60,447 bases of DNA from an uncultured Lachnoclostridium sp. Lineage in GTDB: Bacteria; Bacillota; Clostridia; Lachnospirales; Lachnospiraceae. Positions 8,893 through 16,682 of this stretch are shown piece after piece. How positions within the stretch are numbered: position 1 is the first letter of the stretch; each line of letters starts with the position of its first letter. A program made the position numbers and the translations under genes. The stretch lies in NCBI GenBank assembly GCA_946499505.1, contig CAMMSL010000016.1, forward strand, positions 1 through 60,447, in the 5' to 3' direction. Under the pieces are notes generated by a model that was not told where the DNA came from, made no database searches, and saw only the letters and a program-made list of their open reading frames with translations.

Positions 8893-9687
8893 ATGGCGAG
8901 ACCGAGAAGATGCAGGAGAGTCTGTGCTGAACCGGATTACGGCAGTTTCCGGCCGGACGGGATTCCGGGCGGTGAAAGCATAACGTTGACGGTGGATGAG
9001 TATGAAGTGATACGGCTGATCGATCTTGAGAAGCTGACTCATGAACAGTGTGCAAAGAGAATGGATATTTCCAGAACTACGGTGACCGAGATTTACGAAA
9101 GCGCCCGGGAGAAGATCGCAGACAGCATTGTAAACGGGAAAATCCTGCTGATCTCAGGCGGGGACTACCGGCTGTGCGACGGCTCTGCGATCCATTTCTG
9201 CCGGAAAAGATGCGGCAGGCCCGACGGCCTGAATACGCAGAGTATTTCAATGAAAGGGGAAAATGCAATGAGAATAGCAGTAACATTTGAGAATGGAAAT
9301 GTATTTCAACATTTCGGACACACAGAGCAGTTTAAGATCTATGACGTGGAAAACGGACAGATCGTAAAAGAACAGGTGGCAGATACGAACGGAAGCGGCC
9401 ACGGGGCGCTTGCAGGTTTTCTGACCGGGCTGGGCGTGGATACCCTGATCTGCGGCGGAATCGGTATGGGGGCGAAGAATGCTCTTGCCGAGGCGGGAAT
9501 CCAGCTGTACGGCGGAGTGACCGGAGATGCCGATGAGGCGGTAAAAGCGCTTGTGGATGGAAAACTTGCGTATAATCCCGACGTCCAGTGCAGTCACCAT
9601 GGAGAAGGACATCATGGAGAAGGTCATCACGGCGGACACTGCGGTGAAGATAAACACGGATGCCATGGAAACGGCGGTTGTCATTAA
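8893..9687 (+). CDS. DUF134 (UPF0251) HTH protein fused to a NifX/NifB-type cofactor-binding domain
   Basis: A 264-residue two-domain protein. Residues 1-105 form the UPF0251 module (MARPRRCRRVC..., with a sigma-like helix-turn-helix HEQCAKRMDISRTTVTEIY). Residues about 126-230 form the dinitrogenase iron-molybdenum cofactor biosynthesis domain (MRIAVTFENGNVFQHFGH). The last 30 residues are rich in His, Gly and Cys (repeated HHGEG), a probable metal-binding tail. No nitrogenase genes are present; in clostridia such proteins are thought to handle iron or Fe-S cargo, so a metal-responsive role is inference. An internal ATG at 9268 has its own Shine-Dalgarno (AAAGGGG, 9254-9260) and could give a free NifX-like protein. 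Start: ATG after GCGAGGG. Confidence 0.88.
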   Translation: MARPRRCRRVCAEPDYGSFRPDGIPGGESITLTVDEYEVIRLIDLEKLTHEQCAKRMDISRTTVTEIYESAREKIADSIVNGKILLISGGDYRLCDGSAIHFCRKRCGRPDGLNTQSISMKGENAMRIAVTFENGNVFQHFGHTEQFKIYDVENGQIVKEQVADTNGSGHGALAGFLTGLGVDTLICGGIGMGAKNALAEAGIQLYGGVTGDADEAVKALVDGKLAYNPDVQCSHHGEGHHGEGHHGGHCGEDKHGCHGNGGCH

Positions 9688-9729
9688 GCGGGAGAGTAAT
9701 GATATTTATATGTAATATAATAGAGTTTA

Positions 9730-9768
9730 AGGGACCTCTTTGTAAAAAAATAAGGAGGTCTCTTTTTA
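9730..9768 (+). terminator. Terminator after the DUF134-NifX gene
   Basis: The stem GGGACCTCTTT / AAGGAGGTCTC is followed by a T-tract ending near 9768. Confidence 0.65.
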
Positions 9769-9774
9769 TGTCTG

Positions 9775-9803
9775 TTGACATATATACTATCTTGCATTAC
9801 AAT
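9775..9803 (+). promoter_or_regulatory. Near-consensus promoter of padR
   Basis: TTGACA (9775-9780), 17 bases, TACAAT (9798-9803). The -10 lies inside the first PadR-like operator. Confidence 0.85.
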
Positions 9804-9835
9804 ATAGCTAAAGCTACATTGCATTGCAAGATAGT
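9786..9835 (+). promoter_or_regulatory. Paired PadR-type operators
   Basis: Two imperfect palindromes of the form TATCTTGCATTRCAAGATA: site 1 (9786-9807, TATCTTGCATTACAATATA) overlaps the -10, and site 2 (9813-9835, TACATTGCATTGCAAGATA) lies just downstream. The outer half-sites ACTATCTTGCA and TGCAAGATAGT are exact complements. This is the arrangement expected of an autorepressed padR operon. Confidence 0.7.
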
Positions 9836-9868
9836 GCGCGTGCACGAAAGACTAAGGCAGGTGAAATT

Positions 9869-10207
9869 ATGATCCCATCGCAGATGCTCAAAGGGACACT
9901 GGAAGGATGCATTATGGCAATTATAAGTAAAAATGAGACATATGGATATGAGATATCCCGGCAGCTTGAGGAGTACGGGTTCGGCAGCATCGCAGAGGGA
10001 ACGATCTATCCGCTGCTTCTGAGGCTTGAAAAGAATAATATGGTGTCAGCTGTATACCGCCAGTCGGAGCTGGGACCGAAGAGAAAATATTATTCGCTTA
10101 CAGATAAGGGGAAAACGGAGCTGGAACAGTTCGCAAAAAACTACAGAGAGCTGTCAGCGGCAGTAGAACGGCTTTTTTATGACGTGGAGGATGGTCGAAA
10201 TGAGTAG
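9869..10207 (+). CDS. PadR family transcriptional repressor
   Basis: A 112-residue PadR regulator with the winged-helix domain (YGYEISRQLEEYG, GTIYPLLLRLEKNNMV, GPKRKYYSLTDKGK) and a short C-terminal dimerisation helix. The start is the ATG at 9869 (MIPSQMLKG), just downstream of AGGCAGGTG. Its promoter carries two PadR-like palindromes, so it probably represses its own operon. It overlaps the next reading frame by 8 bases and is co-transcribed with two DUF1048-type membrane genes, the usual padR partners in Firmicutes. The inducing signal is unknown; PadR proteins often answer to phenolic compounds, antimicrobials or envelope stress. Confidence 0.93.
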   Translation: MIPSQMLKGTLEGCIMAIISKNETYGYEISRQLEEYGFGSIAEGTIYPLLLRLEKNNMVSAVYRQSELGPKRKYYSLTDKGKTELEQFAKNYRELSAAVERLFYDVEDGRNE

Positions 10208-10639
10208 AAGAGTGAAAGAGATGTTAAAAGAGAATAATGAACTGGAGAGGACTGCCGAGAATTCTGTGACAGTATTGTGGAGGAAATCCCGCACATGGGC
10301 GGAAAAGAAAAGGCACTTGTGTTGATCAGAGATATGCTTCCCGCGCTGATCGTGCTGCTCGTGATCTGGTGTGCCGGCCGTCTGGCAGAAGTTTTGGCCG
10401 GCGTGCTGCCGTCATTTAACTGTCCGGTGACACTGGGAAATCTGCTGGGAGGAATCCTGCTGCTGGCAGGAGCGGAAGGCCTCATTACACTTTTGACAAA
10501 GTATGCATTTGCGAACAGCAGATCTTTTAATAAAAAATGGGCGGCAGTACTTGTCATTGTTTTCATTGCAGCGGTCTGTGTCAATTATCTGCTTACTTAT
10601 AAAGTGTTCAGCATTCATCTGGGAGCGGCGGAGTGTTGA
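10200..10639 (+). pseudogene. Decayed DUF1048-type membrane protein (internal deletion and frameshift)
   Basis: The ATG at 10200, overlapping the end of padR, reads MSRRVKEMLKENNELER, a typical DUF1048 N-terminus, but then goes out of frame and stops within 45 codons. In another frame DCREFCDSIVEEIPHMGGKE, three membrane segments and a stop at 10639 follow. This second part aligns with EDYHAFCDDVLEEIP of the intact neighbour at 10750. About 50 codons between the two parts (the YIRGVDISAYDQERV region in the neighbour) are missing, and the frame changes at the junction near 10250. A shortened protein could still start at GTG 10277, but there is no good ribosome binding site. Confidence 0.7.
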
Positions 10640-10749
10640 CTCTGGCAATATTCGCCGTATACAGGATCATAGACTCGCGTGTGGACTGAATACAAAGCGG
10701 GATCGGATATATAAGTCAGATATATGATATATAAAGGAGGGATAGAGGC

Positions 10750-11436
10750 ATGAATAAAAGGATAAAAATACTCAGGAATGAAAGCGAGCAGATGGCAGAG
10801 AAAATTTCGAAAGACGGAAGGCAGGTTCTGGAAGATATGCTTCTGTATATCAGAGGAGTTGATATAAGCGCATATGATCAGGAGAGAGTGCGCAGGGATA
10901 TTACCCAGATGATACTGGACGGCGAACAGCGCGGCGAGTCGGCGTCTTCAGTGATCGGAGAAGATTACCATGCGTTCTGCGATGACGTGCTGGAAGAAAT
11001 ACCGAGGCTTACTGCGGGACGGAAAGTTATGTTATGCATCCGGGATGCATGCGGGGCTGTGTCTGTTCTGGCTCTGCTGTATGGAGGCCTGTATCTGGCG
11101 CTGGCTGCGGGATATGGAGATTTGAACGCAGTAGGCCCGGCGTATATTGAAGTTACTCTGGGAAAATTGCTGCAGTTTGTGATCATTGCTGCCGCAGCAA
11201 CATGGATCGCACGCATCTATTACCGTGATCCGTATAAGAGCAGATATAAGGAATATGCGCGCATCATTGTGTCGGTTGGAATTGTTATATTGCTGTCTCA
11301 GTGTGCGGCGACTGCGCTGAAGCAGACATTATTTATCATGCATGCTGTTTTCCTTGTTCCAATCGCTATAATACTGCTGATTATTTATAAGCTGCTGGAT
11401 GCGCGGGCAGGATGGCTGCTCGATAAACATGGATAA
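10750..11436 (+). CDS. DUF1048-type membrane protein
   Basis: A 228-residue protein with a soluble helical N-terminal region (1-95, YIRGVDISAYDQERVRRDITQMIL and EDYHAFCDDVLEEIP, the DUF1048 signature) followed by four hydrophobic segments (about 98-118, 135-155, 170-190 and 195-218). Such proteins accompany PadR regulators in clostridia; the function is unknown. AAAGGAGGG lies 10 bases before the ATG. Third frame of the padR operon and an intact relative of the decayed gene upstream. Confidence 0.82.
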   Translation: MNKRIKILRNESEQMAEKISKDGRQVLEDMLLYIRGVDISAYDQERVRRDITQMILDGEQRGESASSVIGEDYHAFCDDVLEEIPRLTAGRKVMLCIRDACGAVSVLALLYGGLYLALAAGYGDLNAVGPAYIEVTLGKLLQFVIIAAAATWIARIYYRDPYKSRYKEYARIIVSVGIVILLSQCAATALKQTLFIMHAVFLVPIAIILLIIYKLLDARAGWLLDKHG

Positions 11437-11443
11437 ATCTTAT

Positions 11444-11472
11444 TTGCCATCTGACTGATAATTCACTATAAT
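11444..11472 (+). promoter_or_regulatory. Promoter upstream of the yqzL-recO region
   Basis: TTGCCA (11444-11449), 17 bases, TATAAT (11467-11472). Transcription would start near 11479 and meet a terminator-like hairpin about 20 bases later. Confidence 0.65.
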
Positions 11473-11497
11473 ATCAAAAGAGACTGTCAAGGCGTCA

Positions 11498-11541
11498 CCC
11501 TGCAAAAAGTTCTGGTATTTTTTGCGGGGTATAGTGTTTTT
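11498..11541 (+). terminator. Terminator-like hairpin (attenuator or end of the padR operon)
   Basis: CCCTGCAAAAA (11498-11508) pairs with TTTTTTGCGGGG (about 11518-11529), followed by TATAGTGTTTTT. It could terminate the DUF1048 transcript, attenuate recO transcription, or end a ~60-nt RNA made from the promoter at 11444. From here to 11682 no other feature is visible. Confidence 0.6.
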
Positions 11542-11682
11542 AAGAATCGGAGAACCTAATTGTATGATCTCTGACGGCGCAGGCTATTGTACGGAAACGG
11601 AGCATTGTTTTGCATTATATGCCTCTGCTTTCAGACTCCCTGAGACTGCGGTCAGAGAAGACACGGAAGAAGAGGTGGACCG

Positions 11683-11859
11683 ATGAAAGAGAATTACTGG
11701 AATCAGTTTATGGCAAGCGGCAGGATCGATGATTATCTAAGATTTAAGATGCATGAGAAAAACAGCGGCGAACAGGAAGCAAGCCGCGGAAAGGAACAGC
11801 GTGAATCAGATCGTACTTACAGGTATGGTTCTCTCGACCATGCCCATCGGAGAATATGA
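11683..11859 (+). CDS. YqzL-like small protein
   Basis: A 58-codon frame starting MKENYWNQFMASGRIDDYLRF. Firmicutes carry a short protein, YqzL, directly before recO with the same W..F...G.ID.YL.FK pattern, and position and motif agree here. GAGGTGG precedes the ATG. The frame runs about 60 bases into recO, so translation may be coupled. The C-terminal half is low-complexity and overlaps recO; an identity with YqzL is likely but not certain. Confidence 0.6.
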   Translation: MKENYWNQFMASGRIDDYLRFKMHEKNSGEQEASRGKEQRESDRTYRYGSLDHAHRRI

Positions 11860-12541
11860 CCGGCGTGTGGTCATACTGACAAAAGAACAGGGCAAGATAT
11901 CTGCATTTGCACGGGGGGCGAGGCGTCCGAACAGCCCTCTTGTAGGTGCGGTCAATCCGTTTTCGTTCGGTGAATTTACGCTGTATGAAGGAAGGACTTC
12001 TTATACGATACAGTCGGCTAATATTTCAAACTATTTTGCGGAGCTTCGGGAAGATGTGGTCGGGGCTTACTATGGATTCTATTTTCTGGAGTTTGCGGAT
12101 TATTATACAAAAGAATTCAATGATGAGCGTGAAATGTTAAAACTTCTCTATCAGACTCTGCGGGCATTGATCAATCCGCATATTCCCGACAGACTGATCC
12201 GATACATATTTGAGCTGAAGGCACTGACAGTCAACGGGCAGGCGCCGCAGGTATTTCAGTGCGTAATATGTGGGGATAAAGACCGTCCGGCCGTGTTCAG
12301 CGCGGCAAAAGGAGGTCTTGTCTGCAGCGAATGCGACGGGAACGTGATCGACGGCATGGTGCTGGACAACTCCACATTATATAGCATGCAATATATAGAA
12401 TCCAGCACGATAGAGAAACTGTATACATTTAATGTGACAGAGAAAGTATTAAACGAGCTGGGCAGAGTGATGGAGCGGCTGATGGAAGTATATGTGGATA
12501 AGCATTTTAAATCACTGGAGATACTGGAGACTCTGGTATAA
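11801..12541 (+). CDS. recO: DNA repair protein RecO
   Basis: RecO mediates loading of RecA onto SSB-coated DNA in the RecFOR pathway. The product starts [32 protein letters not shown], the conserved N-terminal OB fold, and has a zinc-finger-like CVICGDK...CSEC near residues 154-180. The GTG at 11801 follows AAAGGAAC at good spacing and gives 246 residues, normal for RecO; an ATG at 11753 adds 16 atypical residues without a ribosome binding site. Confidence 0.95.
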   Translation: MNQIVLTGMVLSTMPIGEYDRRVVILTKEQGKISAFARGARRPNSPLVGAVNPFSFGEFTLYEGRTSYTIQSANISNYFAELREDVVGAYYGFYFLEFADYYTKEFNDEREMLKLLYQTLRALINPHIPDRLIRYIFELKALTVNGQAPQVFQCVICGDKDRPAVFSAAKGGLVCSECDGNVIDGMVLDNSTLYSMQYIESSTIEKLYTFNVTEKVLNELGRVMERLMEVYVDKHFKSLEILETLV

Positions 12542-12628
12542 GACGCACAGATGTGTTTGTCACGGCTGCACTGTTTTTTACATATACAGCTGCGAGAATC
12601 TTATATTATTATGAAATTACATCATCCC

Positions 12629-12657
12629 TTGAAAAATATGGATACAGCCGTTATAAT
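12629..12657 (+). promoter_or_regulatory. Promoter of glyS
   Basis: TTGAAA (12629-12634), 17 bases, TATAAT (12652-12657), start near 12664. The leader is only about 33 bases, too short for a T-box. Confidence 0.75.
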
Positions 12658-12696
12658 AAGTACCGATTGAGAAAAAGAAATGTGAGGAACATAAAA

Positions 12697-14097
12697 ATGG
12701 TTGAAAAGACAATGGATAAAATTGTAGCACTCGCAAAATCAAGAGGATTCGTGTATCCGGGGTCCGAGATTTACGGCGGGCTTGCAAACACATGGGATTA
12801 CGGTAATCTCGGTGTGGAACTGAAGAATAATGTAAAAAGAGCATGGTGGAAGAAGTTCGTACAGGAGAACCCGTACAATGTAGGCGTTGACTGTGCGATC
12901 CTGATGAACCCGCAGACATGGGTTGCTTCCGGTCATCTCGGCGGTTTCAGCGATCCGCTGATGGACTGTAAAGAATGCCATGAGCGTTTCCGTGCAGATA
13001 AACTGATCGAAGACTACTGCGAAGAGAAGGGCATTGCTCTGGAAGGATCCGTGGACGGATGGTCACAGGAGCAGATGACGGCATTTATCGAGGAACATCA
13101 GATTCCGTGCCCGACCTGCGGCAAGCACAATTTTACAGATATCCGTCAGTTCAACCTGATGTTCAAGACATTTCAGGGCGTGACAGAGGATGCTAAGAAT
13201 ACAGTATATCTCCGTCCGGAGACTGCACAGGGTATCTTTGTGAACTTTAAGAATGTACAGCGTACATCCAGAAAGAAACTTCCGTTCGGTATTGCCCAGA
13301 TTGGTAAATCATTCCGTAACGAGATCACACCGGGCAACTTTACATTCCGTACAAGAGAGTTCGAGCAGATGGAGCTGGAATTCTTCTGCAAACCGGATAC
13401 GGATCTTGAGTGGTTCGATTACTGGAAGAGCTTCTGCCTGAACTGGCTGTCTTCCCTCGGACTCAAAGACGATGAAGTACGCTACCGCGATCACGATAAA
13501 GAAGAACTGTCCTTCTACAGCAAGGCGACAACAGACGTGGAATTCCTCTTCCCGTTCGGATGGGGCGAGCTGTGGGGAATTGCCGACCGTACAGATTACG
13601 ACCTGACACAGCATCAGAATGTGTCCGGTCAGGATCTGACTTACTTCGATGACGAGACAAAAGAGAAGTATATTCCTTATGTTATCGAGCCGTCACTCGG
13701 AGCTGACCGTATGGTGCTTGCATTCCTCTGCAGTGCTTACGATGAGGAAAATATCGGAACAGAAGAGAAACCGGATATGCGTACGGTCCTTCATTTCCAT
13801 CCGGCACTCGCTCCGGTCAAGATCGGCGTGCTGCCGCTCTCCAAGAAGCTGAACGAGGGGGCAGAGAAGATTTACACAGAGCTTTGCAAATATTATAACT
13901 GCGAGTATGATGACCGTGGAAATATCGGAAAGCGCTACCGCCGTCAGGATGAGATCGGAACACCTTACTGTGTGACATACGATTTCGAGTCAGAAGAAGA
14001 CGGAGCAGTAACAGTCCGCGACCGCGATACGATGGAGCAGGAGAGAATCAAGATCGAAGATCTGAAAGCATATTTCGAGAAAAAATTCGAGTGGTAA
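12697..14097 (+). CDS. glyS: Glycyl-tRNA synthetase (single-chain type)
   Basis: A 466-residue class II aminoacyl-tRNA synthetase of the alpha2 type that charges tRNA-Gly. Visible features are the N-terminal catalytic start ([22 protein letters not shown]), a zinc-binding region with CKECHE and CPTCGKHNF, motif 2 around [20 protein letters not shown], motif 3 ([14 protein letters not shown]), and the C-terminal anticodon-binding domain ([30 protein letters not shown]). The ATG at 12697 follows GTGAGGA and matches the family start; upstream in-frame codons cover the promoter and are not coding. Confidence 0.97.
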   Translation: MVEKTMDKIVALAKSRGFVYPGSEIYGGLANTWDYGNLGVELKNNVKRAWWKKFVQENPYNVGVDCAILMNPQTWVASGHLGGFSDPLMDCKECHERFRADKLIEDYCEEKGIALEGSVDGWSQEQMTAFIEEHQIPCPTCGKHNFTDIRQFNLMFKTFQGVTEDAKNTVYLRPETAQGIFVNFKNVQRTSRKKLPFGIAQIGKSFRNEITPGNFTFRTREFEQMELEFFCKPDTDLEWFDYWKSFCLNWLSSLGLKDDEVRYRDHDKEELSFYSKATTDVEFLFPFGWGELWGIADRTDYDLTQHQNVSGQDLTYFDDETKEKYIPYVIEPSLGADRMVLAFLCSAYDEENIGTEEKPDMRTVLHFHPALAPVKIGVLPLSKKLNEGAEKIYTELCKYYNCEYDDRGNIGKRYRRQDEIGTPYCVTYDFESEEDGAVTVRDRDTMEQERIKIEDLKAYFEKKFEW

Positions 14098-14105
14098 CTT
14101 CTTTC

Positions 14106-14140
14106 GGGGACGTAGTAAAAGTTGATTTCACTACGTCCCC
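14106..14140. repeat. REP-like palindrome 2 (left of RAYT)
   Basis: A 35-nt copy of the palindrome at 7775: GGGGACGTAGT and its complement ACTACGTCCCC pair over 11 bases, then the stem continues past one mismatch. It begins 9 bases after the glyS stop and may also help end that transcript. Confidence 0.85.
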
Positions 14141-14156
14141 AATTAAGAATCAGGGT

Positions 14157-14183
14157 GTCCCAAATTGAATTTTGCCCTGTCCC
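14157..14183. repeat. Left inverted repeat of the RAYT element
   Basis: A 27-nt sequence that is the reverse complement of 14982-15008 with 2 mismatches. It begins GTCCCAAATTGAA and sits 24 bases before the transposase ATG. Confidence 0.8.
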
Positions 14184-14206
14184 CAATCGTGGGAAGGGGT
14201 GATGAA

Positions 14207-14974
14207 ATGCCACGTACTGCTCGAAGGAAAAGCGCTGCTGACATGTATCATGTGATAGCGCGAGGAATTAATAAAGAGCCAATTTTCAAACAAAAAAGAG
14301 AGAAGAACAATTTCAAAAGGCTTCTGGTGAAGCATCTTAAAGATCATGATATAGAAATATTTGCGTATGTTATTATGTCAACGCATTTCCATATTCTGAT
14401 TCATGTTGATCTGAAACTCTTATCAAGTTATTTAGCCATTGTCTTGGCAGAATTTGCGGAATATTACAACTACAAACATAATCGAAACGGTCATGTATTT
14501 CAGGACAGGTTCAAAAGTGAATGTGTGGAAACAGAGCAGTACTTTTGGAACTGTATGAGGTATATCCATATGAATCCGGTCAATGCCAATATTGTGAAAT
14601 ATCCCTTGAATTATACTTATTCAAGTCTTAAGGAATATGAAACAGAAAAAAGCCGGATAATACATCCCAAAGCGATAAAAATATATAAGGAGAAGTTCTC
14701 AGATTTTGAGGAATATCTTGATTTTCATAATAAAGGACAGAAGCAGGTATTTATAGATATACCCGAAGATGTAGAAACGCAGCTTGTGAATGCCGCATTG
14801 ACAATTCTGAAGCAAGAAGCGCATCTGCGTGGTATGGAAGGTCCATATGAGATTATTGAAGATATAAAAATGAGAGAACAGTACAAAGAACAGATTCGGC
14901 AGGAACTGAAACTTACGAAAGCAAAAACGGAACGATTGTATCGAAATGTAAAAAGTTGTATAATTGACAAATGA
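14207..14974 (+). CDS. REP-associated tyrosine transposase (RAYT, Y1 HUH family)
   Basis: A 255-residue single-strand DNA transposase/endonuclease of the IS200-like Y1 superfamily. HUH motif: HFH at 60-62 (IMSTHFHILIH). Probable nucleophile: Tyr112, in EQYFWNCMRYIHMNP, the conserved RAYT block. Domestic RAYTs cut and move REP palindromes; three such palindromes are in this window, two of them flanking this gene. The coding sequence is visibly richer in A and T than its neighbours, suggesting acquisition. The ATG at 14207 (MPRTARRKS) follows AAGGGGTGATG; an upstream in-frame TTG lies in the left repeat and is not a likely start. The C-terminal part (190-255) is helical and charged. Confidence 0.92.
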   Translation: MPRTARRKSAADMYHVIARGINKEPIFKQKREKNNFKRLLVKHLKDHDIEIFAYVIMSTHFHILIHVDLKLLSSYLAIVLAEFAEYYNYKHNRNGHVFQDRFKSECVETEQYFWNCMRYIHMNPVNANIVKYPLNYTYSSLKEYETEKSRIIHPKAIKIYKEKFSDFEEYLDFHNKGQKQVFIDIPEDVETQLVNAALTILKQEAHLRGMEGPYEIIEDIKMREQYKEQIRQELKLTKAKTERLYRNVKSCIIDK

Positions 14975-14981
14975 TCGAAAA

Positions 14982-15008
14982 GGGACAGGGTAAAGTTCAA
15001 TTTGGGAC
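14982..15008. repeat. Right inverted repeat of the RAYT element
   Basis: A 27-nt sequence, 25/27 complementary to 14157-14183. It lies 8 bases after the transposase stop. A degenerate GACATAGTAAAA copy of the palindrome motif follows immediately. Confidence 0.8.
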
Positions 15009-15025
15009 ATAGTAAAATTAAGTTT

Positions 15026-15059
15026 GGGGCGTAGTGAAATCGGATTTTACTACGTCCCC
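15026..15059. repeat. REP-like palindrome 3 (right of RAYT)
   Basis: GGGGCGTAGT (15026-15035) pairs with ACTACGTCCCC (15049-15059) with one bulged base; it is the same family as 7775 and 14106. It ends 22 bases before the aminopeptidase start and would be in its leader. Confidence 0.85.
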
Positions 15060-15080
15060 GAAAGAAAGGATGATTTGCAA

Positions 15081-16520
15081 ATGGATAGAAAAAACGCATG
15101 GAATGCATACACCCAGGAACAGCTCGCGGAGTTGAACAGCATTAATGAAAAATACAAATCCTGCTTAAATGCAGGCAAGACGGAGCGGGAGTGCGTGGAG
15201 CTCAGCGTCAGCATGGCAGAGGAAGCCGGCTATCGGAATCTGAAAGATGTAATGTCGGCGGGCGGCTCCCTTAAAACAGGTGATAAGGTTTATGCGGTGT
15301 GCATGAACAAGATGATCGCTCTTTTCCGCATCGGCGAGGAACCGATCTCAGCAGGAATGAATATCCTCGGCGCGCACATTGACTCTCCGAGGATTGATGT
15401 GAAACAGAACCCTCTCTATGAAAATGAGGGACTCGCATATCTGGATACGCACTATTACGGCGGCATCAAGAAGTATCAGTGGGTGGCTCAGCCGCTTTCA
15501 CTCCACGGAGTAATCGCAAAGAAAGACGGAACAACTGTAAAAGTCTCTGTCGGCGAGGATGAAAATGATCCGGTATTCGTGATCACGGATCTTCTCGTTC
15601 ATCTTGCACAGGAGCAGATGGAGAAGAAGGCGTCTAAAGTAATAGAAGGAGAAAAACTGGATCTGCTGATCGGCAACCGTCCGGCAGAGGAAGTGATCGA
15701 AGAACTCACGTCAACGGATCCAGCAGATACAGAAAAGAAAAAAGCAGAAAAAGCTCAGGCAAAGGAAGCGGTAAAGGCAAATGTTCTCCGCATCCTGAAG
15801 GAAAAATATGATATGGACGAGGAAGATTTCCTCTCTGCAGAACTGGAGATCGTTCCGGCGGGAAAGGCCAGAGACTGCGGCTTTGACCGGAGCATGATCC
15901 TTTCCTATGGACAGGACGACAGAGTGTGTGCATTTACCTCTCTGTTTGCAATGCTCGACATAACGGAGGCAAAGAAGACCGGCTGCTGTCTCCTTGTAGA
16001 TAAGGAAGAGATCGGAAGTGTCGGCGCCACCGGAATGCATTCCAAATTCTTTGAGAATACGGTTGCCGAGCTGATCGCCCTGACAGAGGGAGAATCCGAA
16101 CTGAAAGTCCGCCGTGCACTGATGAACTCAAGGATGCTCTCTTCTGATGTGAGCGCAGCCTATGATCCGATGTACGCAGAGGCATTTGAAAAACGCAGCT
16201 CCGCATTTTTCGGAAGCGGCATTACCTTTAATAAGTTTACCGGAAGCCGCGGCAAATCCGGATCCAACGATGCAAATGCAGAATATATTGCGGCGCTTAG
16301 AAAAGCCATGGACGATGACAACGTAGCTTATCAGTTCGCTGAGCTGGGAAGGGTCGATCTCGGAGGCGGCGGTACGATCGCCTATATCATGGCAAACTAT
16401 GGCATGGAAGTGATCGACAGCGGAGTTGCCGTCCTGAATATGCACGCACCGTATGAAGTGACAAGCAAAGCAGATGTGTATGAGGCAGTGAAAGGCTACC
16501 GCACATTCTTAAAAATGTAA
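15081..16520 (+). CDS. M18 family aminopeptidase
   Basis: A 479-residue zinc aminopeptidase that removes N-terminal residues from peptides in the cytosol. M18 features: GAHIDSPRIDVKQ (first metal His/Asp), DKEEIGSVG (catalytic Glu pair), and the C-terminal half with GGTIAYIMANYG and MHAPYEVTSKAD. A charged helical insert of Lys/Glu/Ala lies near residues 210-235. The ATG at 15081 follows GAAAGGA; the upstream in-frame extension lies in REP palindrome 3 and is not coding. Confidence 0.92.
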   Translation: MDRKNAWNAYTQEQLAELNSINEKYKSCLNAGKTERECVELSVSMAEEAGYRNLKDVMSAGGSLKTGDKVYAVCMNKMIALFRIGEEPISAGMNILGAHIDSPRIDVKQNPLYENEGLAYLDTHYYGGIKKYQWVAQPLSLHGVIAKKDGTTVKVSVGEDENDPVFVITDLLVHLAQEQMEKKASKVIEGEKLDLLIGNRPAEEVIEELTSTDPADTEKKKAEKAQAKEAVKANVLRILKEKYDMDEEDFLSAELEIVPAGKARDCGFDRSMILSYGQDDRVCAFTSLFAMLDITEAKKTGCCLLVDKEEIGSVGATGMHSKFFENTVAELIALTEGESELKVRRALMNSRMLSSDVSAAYDPMYAEAFEKRSSAFFGSGITFNKFTGSRGKSGSNDANAEYIAALRKAMDDDNVAYQFAELGRVDLGGGGTIAYIMANYGMEVIDSGVAVLNMHAPYEVTSKADVYEAVKGYRTFLKM

Positions 16521-16596
16521 ATGGAGTTCTCCGGATGATGTTATTTGTGCACACAAAACATATGTAAAGATTGTGCACCCTTTCCAGATAAAACGC

Positions 16597-16625
16597 TTGA
16601 CGCACAAGCCTGAAACCATTAAAAT
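16597..16625 (+). promoter_or_regulatory. Promoter of ppdK
   Basis: TTGACG (16597-16602), 17 bases, TAAAAT (16620-16625). Confidence 0.7.
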
Positions 16626-16682
16626 ATTATATGCGAAATAATGCGAAGTTATTAGCAAATTTTTTGAGGAGGTCATTGGAAC

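Noticed and set aside
8893-9687. Nitrogenase cofactor gene, suggesting nitrogen fixation
   Set aside because: The NifX-like domain occurs in many non-fixing clostridia; no nif genes are in the window.
12540-12697. T-box leader before glyS
   Set aside because: The promoter at 12629 leaves only ~33 bases of leader, and no specifier or antiterminator structure is seen.
7775-15059. CRISPR-like spaced repeats
   Set aside because: The three palindromes are kilobases apart with genes between them; no regular spacers and no cas genes.
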